In this document: piece by piece, positions 8,501-15,838 of the stretch
Layout: the number at the start of each line of letters is the position of its first letter
Numbering within the stretch: the first letter of the stretch is position 1
Assembly (NCBI RefSeq): GCF_003444775.1
Contig: NZ_CP021082.1
Coordinates: forward strand, 1 to 64,000
Direction: 5' to 3'
DNA from: Deinococcus ficus
Lineage (GTDB): Bacteria; Deinococcota; Deinococci; Deinococcales; Deinococcaceae
DNA length: 64,000 nucleotides
Position numbers and translations under genes: made by a program
Notes under the pieces: generated by a model
What the model saw: only the letters and a program-made list of their open reading frames with translations
Databases searched by the model: none
What the model was told of the DNA's origin: nothing

Positions 8501-9763
8501 TCAGGCGGGCGCGAGGACGGCTTCGGTCAGGGTCACGTCGATGGCCTGCGCGGCCCGCTCGGCGTTCGCCATGGCGTCCTCGAACGACGTTCCGGTGGAA
8601 CCGGCGAAGCCCAGGATGCTGTTCCCGGCTGGGGGGCGACGGATCACGTCGCCGGGCCGGGCGAGAATTTTCAGGAAGAAAAGGGCCGGGTCCTGGCGCA
8701 CGTCTTCCGGCACGTGAATGGCCTCGATGGTTCCGGCCGGGCACAGCAGCACCATGGCCGCAGTGTGCCGCGCGGTCCGCTGGTACGCGGCGTGGGCGGG
8801 CCGCTCGCCCACCGCGAAGGCGATCACGCTCTGAATGGGGCAGTACCCGGCGCTGATCCGGGCCATGTGGTCCAGGCCGCCCCCGCCGGGCCGCGCGGCG
8901 ATCTCCAGCAGGAAGGGTTCGCCGTGGTGGAAGCGCACCTCGGCGTGCAGCACGCTGCGGTGCAGGCCCTGCGCGACCGCGCCGCGCTCCACGACCTGCC
9001 GGACGCGTTCGATGGTCGCGTCGTCCAGGTCGGTGGGGGCGTGGTGCACGTCGTCGTCGAAGGTGGCGCTCTCCACGGTCACGCGGTCCACGATGGAGCC
9101 CAGGGTGACCTGCCCGTCCCAGCACAGCGCCTCGATCAGGTACTCCCGGCCGTCCAGGAAGCCCTCGATGAGCAGACCGTTGGGCCCGAGGTCCAGGCCC
9201 TGCACCTCACTGGTGAAAAAGCCCATGTCCTGAATGCCGGCCCACGCCTGCGGGAAGGCCCGCGCCAGTTCGCCGGGCGAGTCCACGCGGAACACGAAAC
9301 TGCTGCCGGCCCCCAGGGTGGGTTTCAGGATGACGGGGTACCCGATCCGGGCCGCAGCCGCCTGCGCCTCGTCCAGCGTCCCCACCGGCTGGAAGGGCGG
9401 GTGGGCGGCGCCGTGGGCCTCGTGCGCCAGGCGCATCAGGAACTTGTTGCGGCTTTTCTGCGCAGCGTCCACGCCGATGCCCGGCAGTCCCAGCGCCTCG
9501 GCGACGGCCGCCGCGGCGATCACGGAACTTTCCGCGAACGTGAACACGCCGTCGAACGGGGTGTCCTGGTGCCAGCGCACGGCCAGGGCGATGAGGTTCC
9601 CGATGTGCTGGGACTGCGCCACGCGGAACCGGTCGGCCGGCCAGTGATCCGCGTCGGCCAGGCCGCTCAGCACGGACACCTGGGCGCCGTAGGCCTCGAC
9701 CTGCTCGTAACGGGAAACGTAGTAATCACCTAACTGAACGGTTTCAATGGCCAGGAGCCGCAT
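8501..9763 (-). CDS. ATP-grasp carboxylate-amine ligase (1 of 3 in the cluster)
   Basis: A 420-residue ATP-grasp ligase. The nucleotide-binding lysine region reads YPVILKPTLGAGSSFV (about residues 143-158), followed by the acidic hinge LLIEGFLDGREYLIEA and the Mg-binding segment FLLEIAARPGGGGLDHM. The layout matches L-amino acid ligases, which activate a carboxylate as acyl phosphate and join it to an amine. Its start overlaps the end of the upstream flavoenzyme gene by 20 bases, so it sits in the hydrazine-type operon and probably acts on a product of that pathway. Substrates cannot be read from sequence. Confidence 0.88.
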   Translation of the reverse strand: MRLLAIETVQLGDYYVSRYEQVEAYGAQVSVLSGLADADHWPADRFRVAQSQHIGNLIALAVRWHQDTPFDGVFTFAESSVIAAAAVAEALGLPGIGVDAAQKSRNKFLMRLAHEAHGAAHPPFQPVGTLDEAQAAAARIGYPVILKPTLGAGSSFVFRVDSPGELARAFPQAWAGIQDMGFFTSEVQGLDLGPNGLLIEGFLDGREYLIEALCWDGQVTLGSIVDRVTVESATFDDDVHHAPTDLDDATIERVRQVVERGAVAQGLHRSVLHAEVRFHHGEPFLLEIAARPGGGGLDHMARISAGYCPIQSVIAFAVGERPAHAAYQRTARHTAAMVLLCPAGTIEAIHVPEDVRQDPALFFLKILARPGDVIRRPPAGNSILGFAGSTGTSFEDAMANAERAAQAIDVTLTEAVLAPA

Positions 9764-10868
9764 GGGAGTCCTCCAGGGGGAGCGAGGGGGGTGGGGGGTC
9801 GAAGAGCGCCGGGACCGGCGCGGCGTCCAGGATGCGGCGGGCGAGGTGGTCGGCCATCAGGGGCGCGAACTTGAACGCCCCGCCCCCGCAGGCGGTCACG
9901 GCGCAGGCGCGCCCGGCCGCGTCCAGCGGGCGGATGACCGGCGTGCCCCGCTCAGGGTGAATGCGGTACGCGCAGGTGCGCCGGCCGGACACCCACGCCT
10001 GCGTGAACCCCGGGATCAGCTCCGCGAACTGCGTGACGAGCCGGTCGTACGCAGGTTGAACGTCAGGGCGGGTGCCTTCCACCCAGCTCGCGGCGTGACT
10101 GGTGAGCTTCAGGGCAGTGTGAGCGACGGGGGGGATCAGCCACGATCCGTCCGCGTCGCCGATGGCGGGCACGGCCGGCAGGGTCGCCCACGCGGCCCGG
10201 TGCGCCACGGGTGGCGTGACGTACAGCAGCAGCTGCCGCCGCTCCTCGGACGGTTCGGCCGGCAGCAGGCGCCGGGTGCCCAGGCCCGCCGTGAGCACCA
10301 GGGCGTCCCCGCTGTGCCTGCCCCCGGGGGTGATCACGTGCAGGGCGTCAGCGTTCACGTGAGTGACGGTCTGGCCTGGCAGCAGTGTCACCCCGGGCGT
10401 CCGGGCGAGTTCGCGGGTGAGTTCCAGGAGGATCTGATCGGCGAGAAGCACCCCGGCCTGCGGGTCGTGCACGCCGTCCAGGCCGTCCGGCCAGCGGATC
10501 AGCGGGTACCGGCGGTGCAGCTCCGCGGCCGGCAGGTGCGCGTGCCGGAGTCCCTGACTGGTGAGCAGGTCACCGGAGGCCCGGGCAGCGGAGGGCGGCA
10601 GGGCGGTGAGGCTGCCGGTGCGCTGGTACACGGGCGCGCTGAACCCGCGGGCCAGGTCACGCCAGTGCCGCTCCGCCCTGGCGGCCAGGGCGGTCAGGTG
10701 AGGCTGGCCCGGGTGCAGGGTCCGGACGATGCGGTGCTGGTCCCAGGAGGTGGCGCCGGTGGCGGGCAGGGGCCCCTGCTCCAGCAGGGTGACCGCCGCA
10801 CCCCGCAGCGCGCAGGCCCGGGCCGTGAGCAGGCCCAGGATGCCCGCACCCACGATGAGGACGCGCAC
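9744..10868 (-). CDS. FAD-dependent amine oxidoreductase, DadA/glycine oxidase family (DAO)
   Basis: A 374-residue flavoprotein beginning with the Rossmann dinucleotide motif VGAGILGLLTARACAL (residues 6-21), followed by LEQG and the family pattern WDQHRIVRTLHPG near residue 45. The C-terminal part carries ACGGGAFKFAP, typical of DAO-family enzymes. These enzymes oxidise C-N bonds of amino acids or secondary amines. In the actinomycete s56-p1 hydrazine pathway a DAO-family enzyme cleaves the N6-(carboxymethylamino)lysine intermediate to release hydrazinoacetic acid. This gene starts 3 bases after the MetRS-like gene, so the same step is the most economical assignment. Family firm, reaction inferred from context. 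Confidence 0.85.
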   Translation of the reverse strand: MRVLIVGAGILGLLTARACALRGAAVTLLEQGPLPATGATSWDQHRIVRTLHPGQPHLTALAARAERHWRDLARGFSAPVYQRTGSLTALPPSAARASGDLLTSQGLRHAHLPAAELHRRYPLIRWPDGLDGVHDPQAGVLLADQILLELTRELARTPGVTLLPGQTVTHVNADALHVITPGGRHSGDALVLTAGLGTRRLLPAEPSEERRQLLLYVTPPVAHRAAWATLPAVPAIGDADGSWLIPPVAHTALKLTSHAASWVEGTRPDVQPAYDRLVTQFAELIPGFTQAWVSGRRTCAYRIHPERGTPVIRPLDAAGRACAVTACGGGAFKFAPLMADHLARRILDAAPVPALFDPPPPSLPLEDSHAAPGH

Positions 10869-10871
10869 CGT

Positions 10872-12428
10872 TCAGGCCAGTGCCGGCTCTGGCACCAAAG
10901 GCGGCAGGGCAAAGGGCGTGACGCTGGACTCGTCGAGCAGCGCAGTCCAGGGCTGCTGCTGGTCCAGCAGCAGGGACGCGGTCGCATCGATCAGCAGGGG
11001 GCTGGCGAGGTGCAGCAGCACGCGCAGCTGGTGCCACAGGTCGCCGGACGGCGCGTGGCCCTGGGCCCGCGCCTCGTCCGCCTCGCGGTACAGACGCTGA
11101 AGGTGCTGGGTGAGCGTGTCGGCCAGCCGCGTGAGGCTGAAGGTCTCCAGGGCGTAGCACGCGCGCAGCCGCTCGGCCATGCGCCGGGCGGCGTCCTGCC
11201 CGGCAGGCGTGACGGGCAGCGGCCCGGTCCCGTCCGGCACGAAGTGCCGCTGAAGGCCGGCCCAGGGGACCAGCAGCCGTTCCCGGGTGAGTTTTTCCAG
11301 GGCTGAGCGGCTGAAGTTCGTGCGGTGGTGTTCCGGGCAGGTGAGCGCCAGGTAGTACCGGGCAAGGTCGCGGGGCACGTCCCGCGTGAGGTCCCGGGCC
11401 CAGATCAGGTGCCCGCGGCTGGTGGAGAATTTCTCGTGTTCCAGCTCGTAGAACTCGTTCGGGACGATCACGTCCGGCAGCACGAAGCGGCCCCCATGCG
11501 CCATCAACAGGGCCAGGTGCACCACGCCCCAGAAGTACGAGTTGTCGAACCCCAGGAAGTACACCAGGCGCGCCTGCGGGTCCTCCCACAGCGCCGCGGC
11601 CTGCTCGGGACTCAGGCCGCCCGCCTCACCGGCGGTCGCGGAACAGTACATGGACGCGGGCATGCCCTCCACCCAGGCGTTCAGCACCTGCCCTTCGGTG
11701 CCGGGGAAGGGGGACGGTATGCCCCAGGTGACGGGGTACGTAACCGGGAAGTCCGGCAGGGGCGCGGCGAGCAGTTCCCGTACGAGCTGCAGGATGTGCG
11801 GCCGCCAGCGGCCTTCCTGCCGGGCGTAATAGGCTTCCAGCGGCGCGCGGTAGCGTTCCAGCGGGAACACCAGAATGCGGGCCTCGCGGCCTTCCACCGG
11901 GTGCCGCGGGTGCAGGGTGGACACGGGGTCCAGCAGCTCCATGAAGTTGTTCGGGTGGCCGCACGCCTCGCACAGCCCACCGCGGCTGCCGCTCAGGCAC
12001 ACCGGGCACGTGCCGCCCACCAGGCCTTCGACCAGGAATTCCTGCCGGACCGGGTCGTACGGGAACGTGACGGTGCGCCACTCGAACTTGCCCTGCTCGA
12101 ACAGAGGCGTGAGGAACGCCAGGACCGTGGCGCGGTACCGCTCGTCGAACGGCGCGAAGCCGTCCACCTGCACGCCGGTGAGCTTCAGGGTGTCCTGAAT
12201 GTCACGGGCGGCCTGCGCGCACAGCGCCTCCGGCGTGAGATTGAGCTTCGCGGCGCTGGTCACCACGTACGTCTGGCTGTCGTCCGTCCCGGTGGCGTAC
12301 AGCACGCCCTGACCTTCGCCCCGCAGCATGCGGGCGTACACGTCCCCCGCGAGGTACGGCCCGGCCAGGTGACCGACGTGCAGGTCGCCGTTCGGGGTGG
12401 GGGGCGGGGCGATGATCAGGGTCGTCAT
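10872..12428 (-). CDS. Methionyl-tRNA-synthetase-like protein, candidate hydrazine synthetase subunit
   Basis: A 518-residue class I synthetase-like protein. The signature HVGH is at residues 17-20, a four-cysteine zinc knuckle at C141, C144, C153 and C156, and the KMSKS-equivalent KFSTS at 333-337. I use the ATG at 12428, which overlaps the cupin stop by 4 bases, not the longer frame from 12488. Stand-alone housekeeping MetRS would not be expected inside an operon with a lysine N-hydroxylase, a cupin and a DAO enzyme. In Spb40-type hydrazine synthetases a MetRS-like domain joins an amino acid (glycine) to N6-hydroxylysine as an ester, and the cupin rearranges it to an N-N bond. This gene would supply the first activity. 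The role is inference from conserved context. Confidence 0.82.
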   Translation of the reverse strand: MTTLIIAPPPTPNGDLHVGHLAGPYLAGDVYARMLRGEGQGVLYATGTDDSQTYVVTSAAKLNLTPEALCAQAARDIQDTLKLTGVQVDGFAPFDERYRATVLAFLTPLFEQGKFEWRTVTFPYDPVRQEFLVEGLVGGTCPVCLSGSRGGLCEACGHPNNFMELLDPVSTLHPRHPVEGREARILVFPLERYRAPLEAYYARQEGRWRPHILQLVRELLAAPLPDFPVTYPVTWGIPSPFPGTEGQVLNAWVEGMPASMYCSATAGEAGGLSPEQAAALWEDPQARLVYFLGFDNSYFWGVVHLALLMAHGGRFVLPDVIVPNEFYELEHEKFSTSRGHLIWARDLTRDVPRDLARYYLALTCPEHHRTNFSRSALEKLTRERLLVPWAGLQRHFVPDGTGPLPVTPAGQDAARRMAERLRACYALETFSLTRLADTLTQHLQRLYREADEARAQGHAPSGDLWHQLRVLLHLASPLLIDATASLLLDQQQPWTALLDESSVTPFALPPLVPEPALA

Positions 12429-12796
12429 CCACCGCTCCGCAGGGTGTGACGGGTCATGAAGCACTCGGCCATCGCCAGGTCCCACCACACGGAGTACATC
12501 TCGAAGGGTTCAGTGCCCTCGTTGACCACGGCGTGCGGGGTGCCGGGCGTGAAGTGCACGATGTCGCCCGCCCGGAAGGGCTGGCGCTGCCCTTCACTTT
12601 CCAGCCAGGCCTCACCGGCCAGGGCGATGAAGATCTCGTACTCGTGGTGCGCGTGTGCGGTGGAGGCGGTGCCGGGCGCGATCACGCACCACGAGCCCTC
12701 GAAGGGGGCGTTCAGGTTCGCCCAGGGCAGGAGGCGCTGGGCGTGCAGCCCGTTTTCGAAGTTCAGCTGTTCGCGGCGCAGGGGTTTGAGGTCCAT
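12425..12796 (-). CDS. Small cupin, candidate N-N bond-forming subunit of hydrazine synthetase
   Basis: A 123-residue single-domain cupin. Metal-binding motif 1 reads TAHAHHEYEIF with H48, H50 and E54, and motif 2 reads PGTPHAV with H88. I start at the ATG at 12796 because AAGGAG lies 7 bases upstream; the in-frame ATG at 12817 would overlap the upstream gene. The stop overlaps the MetRS-like start by 4 bases, so the two proteins are probably made in equal amounts. In known hydrazine synthetases the cupin and MetRS-like domains are fused and the zinc-bound cupin carries out the N-N rearrangement; here they are separate. It could also be a simple regulatory or isomerase cupin, but the context argues against that. 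Confidence 0.82.
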   Translation of the reverse strand: MDLKPLRREQLNFENGLHAQRLLPWANLNAPFEGSWCVIAPGTASTAHAHHEYEIFIALAGEAWLESEGQRQPFRAGDIVHFTPGTPHAVVNEGTEPFEMYSVWWDLAMAECFMTRHTLRSGG

Positions 12797-12813
12797 GGTG
12801 GGGCTCCTTGGGG

Positions 12814-14109
12814 TCACGCGCCGATCAGGTCGCGGGCAGGGGGAAGGGCGGGGTCGTCCTGAAGGGCGAGGAGGTCCATGACGATCTCCTCGGACCGGGC
12901 GGCCAGGACGCTGAGCAGCGAGTCGGCGATGCCGTGCGTCGCCTCGTTGATGCCCTGCACGTACAGGCCCGCGCCGGCGAACTGCCCGAACTGCACGCGG
13001 TAGTGGCGACTGACGTCCAGCGCGTCCAGGCCCAGTTCCTGCGCCAGCGGCGCGAGCAGCTGAGGGAGCTGCGGGCTGAACCCCGTGCCCAGCAGCACCA
13101 GGTCCACTTCCAGGGTCTGCACGGCGCCGGTGCGCTTGTCTTTCAGGGTGAGCAGCACGCCGTCAGCGCTGTCGCGGGCGTCCACGATGTCGGTCATGGT
13201 GAGCATGTCGCCGTCGCCCTGACCGGTGATGATCCGCTGGTATCTCAGGCGGTACAGCTCGTCCAGCAGGGACGGCGCCACGCCGCCGTAGTTCGTGCGG
13301 TGCATCTCCGCCAGGATCGCCTCGCGCGTGCCGGGCTCGCAGCTGTAGAAGTCGTCCACGAACGAGGCGTAGAACAGCTCGTTCGTGAACCGGCTGCCCT
13401 CGTACGCCACCAGCCCGATGGAGCGCATGATCATCCGCACGTCGGCGTCCGGCCAGTCCTGCAGGGCCGCGCGGTACAGTTCCGCGGCGCTCTGCGCGCC
13501 GCCCACCACCGCGATCCGCAGGGCGGGGCGCCCGAGCAGGTCGCGGGTCTGGTGCAGGTACGCGCTGCTGTGAACCACGCGGTCGGTCCGCACGCCGCGG
13601 AACACCGCCGGCACGTTCGGGTCCCGCCCCACGCCCATCACCAGGTGCCGGGAGGTGAGCGTCTGCCCGTCCGTGAAGCGCGTGGTCCAGCCGCGCACCC
13701 GGCCAGCCGGGTCGTAGTCCGGTGTGATGGCCTCGGCCCGGGCGTGGTAGCGCACCTGCACGTGGTCGAACTGCCGGGCCACCCACTGCAGGTAGTCGGA
13801 GATCTCCTGCCGGTACGGCGTGAAGGTGCCCAGGTTGATGAACGCGTCGAGCAGGTTCTGCTCCCGAAGGTAGTTCAGGAACGTGAAGCGGCTGCGGGGG
13901 TTGCGCTGGGTGGCCAGGTCCTTAAGAAACGACACCTGGCTGAGCGTGCCGGGCATCAGCGTGCCGCGGTGCCAACGGACGTCGCCGTGCTGCTCGGCAA
14001 CCACGCACCGTTTCGCCAGGTGCGGCGCCAGTTCCTCCAGCGCCACGGCCAGCGCCAGGTTGGACGGCCCGGCACCCAGGGCCAGGAGTTCGGTCGTCTG
14101 AATGGTCAT
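12814..14109 (-). CDS. Flavin-dependent L-lysine/L-ornithine N-hydroxylase (SidA/IucD/PvdA family)
   Basis: A 431-residue N-hydroxylating monooxygenase. The FAD motif GAGPSN is at residues 12-17, the family pattern PGTLSQVSFLKDLATQRNPRS at about 53-72, the NADPH motif VVGGAQSAAE near 202-211 and the C-terminal LGTGFSP near 370. These enzymes hydroxylate the side-chain amine of lysine or ornithine using NADPH and O2. Usually they serve siderophore synthesis, but no siderophore synthetase or NRPS is present; instead a cupin, MetRS-like and DAO genes follow. This is the gene order logic of hydrazine biosynthesis, where N6-hydroxylysine is the first intermediate. It is the first gene of the operon, with GAGGTGAT just before its ATG. 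Confidence 0.92.
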   Translation of the reverse strand: MTIQTTELLALGAGPSNLALAVALEELAPHLAKRCVVAEQHGDVRWHRGTLMPGTLSQVSFLKDLATQRNPRSRFTFLNYLREQNLLDAFINLGTFTPYRQEISDYLQWVARQFDHVQVRYHARAEAITPDYDPAGRVRGWTTRFTDGQTLTSRHLVMGVGRDPNVPAVFRGVRTDRVVHSSAYLHQTRDLLGRPALRIAVVGGAQSAAELYRAALQDWPDADVRMIMRSIGLVAYEGSRFTNELFYASFVDDFYSCEPGTREAILAEMHRTNYGGVAPSLLDELYRLRYQRIITGQGDGDMLTMTDIVDARDSADGVLLTLKDKRTGAVQTLEVDLVLLGTGFSPQLPQLLAPLAQELGLDALDVSRHYRVQFGQFAGAGLYVQGINEATHGIADSLLSVLAARSEEIVMDLLALQDDPALPPARDLIGA

Positions 14110-14162
14110 GCATCACCTCGTGAGTGACCGGCCGCGGCGGGCGGAGCCCCGGGTCACGTCCG

Positions 14163-14207
14163 GCGACTGCCTGCCGGGCCCACGTCGGGCACCTTCCAGG
14201 CAGTCGC
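14163..14207. promoter_or_regulatory. Long inverted repeat between divergent cluster operons
   Basis: GCGACTGCCTG (14163-14173) and its exact reverse complement (14197-14207) are separated by 23 bases, between the N-hydroxylase start and the plus-strand operon start. The segment CCTTCCAGGC overlapping the right arm (14192-14201) recurs at 14265-14274. It may be a regulator site controlling both operons, or a hairpin in the leader RNA. Confidence 0.45.
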
Positions 14208-14393
14208 GGTGAGCTTATGAAGCCTTCGTCCTGGCCTCATCTTGGGTGCCCGGCCGTTCTGCTGCCTTCCAGGCGAGACGCCATAGCGGATTTCACCTGC
14301 GCTGGCGCGCCTTCCTGACCGTTTCCGGCGCCTACCCAAGACGCCCCCAACACAGCTCCTCCGTACGCTTCATGAGCTTTACGGAGGTATCCC

Positions 14394-14570
14394 ATGAAGA
14401 GAAAACCCCTGCTGGCCGCTGCCTTGGCCCTGACCCTGAACTCCACCGCCCTTGCCGACCCCACCAGCGGTGCGGGCCCCGGCCTGATCACCGCGACCAC
14501 GCCCGTCCCCCCGCAGAGCCCGGTCACGGCCGCAGCTCAGCCCGCCCCGGTGACCACGGAGACCCCGTGA
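14394..14570 (+). CDS. Small secreted Pro/Thr-rich peptide
   Basis: A 58-residue gene with a strong ACGGAGGT ribosome-binding site before its ATG. The first 21 residues look like a Sec signal peptide (basic MKRK, hydrophobic LLAAALALTL, cleavage-like TALA-D). The mature part of about 37 residues is rich in Pro, Thr, Ala and Gln with no Cys. Its TGA overlaps the GTG start of the next ATP-grasp gene (GTGA), so translation is coupled. No family recognised. It might be a leader used only to couple translation, an exported partner of the product, or a second precursor peptide. Confidence 0.65.
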   Translation: MKRKPLLAAALALTLNSTALADPTSGAGPGLITATTPVPPQSPVTAAAQPAPVTTETP

Positions 14571-15820
14571 CGACCGGCGCACCCCTGGTGCTGCTGGTCT
14601 CAAGCGGACAGCAGCTTTACCGGGAGTACCTGCTCTCACAGCTGTCCGGGGCCTTCGCCGTGTGGCTGATCACCGACGAGTCCGTGGACTGGCAGGCGCC
14701 GTACCTGACCGGCACCACCCGAGTCGCCGCCCTGGACCATGAACAGGTGCTCGCCGCTGCCCGGGACGTGCAGGCGCAGCGGCCCGTGGCGGGCCTGCTC
14801 AGCTGGGATGAGCGGTACATCATCGTGACTGCCGACGTCGCCGACACCCTGGGGCTGCCCGGCGCGAGCCCGGCAGGCGTCCGGGCCTGCCGGGACAAGG
14901 CGGCCAGCCGCGACATCCTGCGCGCTGCCGGCCTGCCACAACCTCACAGCCGCTACTGCCTGACCCCCGACGAGGCCGTGACGTTCGCAGGCCGCGTGGG
15001 GTACCCCGTGGTGGTCAAGCCGCGTGGCATGGGCGCCAGCATCGGCGTGGCACGCGCCGACAGTGACGCCGACCTCCGCCTGCGCTTCCAGGAAGCCGCC
15101 GACTCCAGCCTGCAGGGCGCCGCCGCCTTCCAGCACGGCGCCCTGGTGGAAACGTTCCTGACCGGTCCGGAAATCAGCGTGGACGGCCGGGTCGTCGCGG
15201 GCCAGTTCGAGGCCCTCTGGGTGGCACGCAAGAGCGTGGGCCTGCCCCCCCACTTCGAGGAGACCGGGCACGTCGTGGACGCCGCCGATCCCCTCCTCAC
15301 CGACCCGGGCCTGCAGGACGTCCTGCAACGCGCCCACACCGCGGCCGGCTTCCAGGACGGCATGACCCACACCGAACTGAAGCTCACGCCCGCCGGTCCC
15401 GTGATCGTGGAAATCAACGGCCGGCTCGGCGGGGACCTGATTCCCCACCTGGCCACGCTCGCCACCGGCCTGCGCCCAGGTCAGCTGGCCGGTGAGGTCG
15501 CCACGCGCCGCGCCGGCGAGGCCACGCGCACGGTCTGCCAGAGTGCCGCCATTGCCTTCCGCTACCCGGACGCCGACCTCACCGTGGACCGGGTTACCCT
15601 GCCCGAACTGGCCCTGCCTGAGGACTACGCCGGGCAGTGCGTGGCCCTGGCGGCGCCCGGCGCGGCCCTGGGCCTGCCGCCCAGCGCGTTCGTGGGCCGC
15701 GCCGCGTACGCCGTCGTCACCGGCCCGGACGCCCAGACCTGCCGCGCGCTGAGCGAGACGCTCGCGCAGGCGGTCACGGTCCAGGCCCGCCTGTCCGCTC
15801 CCGAACTCGCCCCGGTCTAG
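14567..15820 (+). CDS. ATP-grasp ligase (2 of 3 in the cluster)
   Basis: A 417-residue ATP-grasp protein starting with GTG at 14567, coupled to the secreted-peptide gene. Visible motifs are GYPVVVKPRGMGASIGV (nucleotide-binding lysine), ALVETFLTGPEISVDG (acidic hinge and substrate loop) and VIVEINGRLGGDLIPHL (metal-binding Glu/Asn/Arg). These belong to the L-amino acid/carboxylate-amine ligase class and not to RimK/graspetide-type ligases. The upstream in-frame extension to 14246 has no suitable start and overlaps the peptide gene. It would form an amide between cluster-derived building blocks; substrates unknown. Confidence 0.88.
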   Translation: MTTGAPLVLLVSSGQQLYREYLLSQLSGAFAVWLITDESVDWQAPYLTGTTRVAALDHEQVLAAARDVQAQRPVAGLLSWDERYIIVTADVADTLGLPGASPAGVRACRDKAASRDILRAAGLPQPHSRYCLTPDEAVTFAGRVGYPVVVKPRGMGASIGVARADSDADLRLRFQEAADSSLQGAAAFQHGALVETFLTGPEISVDGRVVAGQFEALWVARKSVGLPPHFEETGHVVDAADPLLTDPGLQDVLQRAHTAAGFQDGMTHTELKLTPAGPVIVEINGRLGGDLIPHLATLATGLRPGQLAGEVATRRAGEATRTVCQSAAIAFRYPDADLTVDRVTLPELALPEDYAGQCVALAAPGAALGLPPSAFVGRAAYAVVTGPDAQTCRALSETLAQAVTVQARLSAPELAPV

Positions 15821-15838
15821 CCCCCTCAGGAGAACTGC

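Noticed and set aside
10872..12428. Housekeeping methionyl-tRNA synthetase
   Set aside because: It is coupled to a cupin, an N-hydroxylase and a DAO gene in an accessory operon. Nothing translation-related is nearby.
12814..14109. Siderophore (hydroxamate) cluster
   Set aside because: No NIS synthetase, NRPS, TonB receptor or ferric-siderophore transporter is present; the neighbours fit hydrazine formation better.
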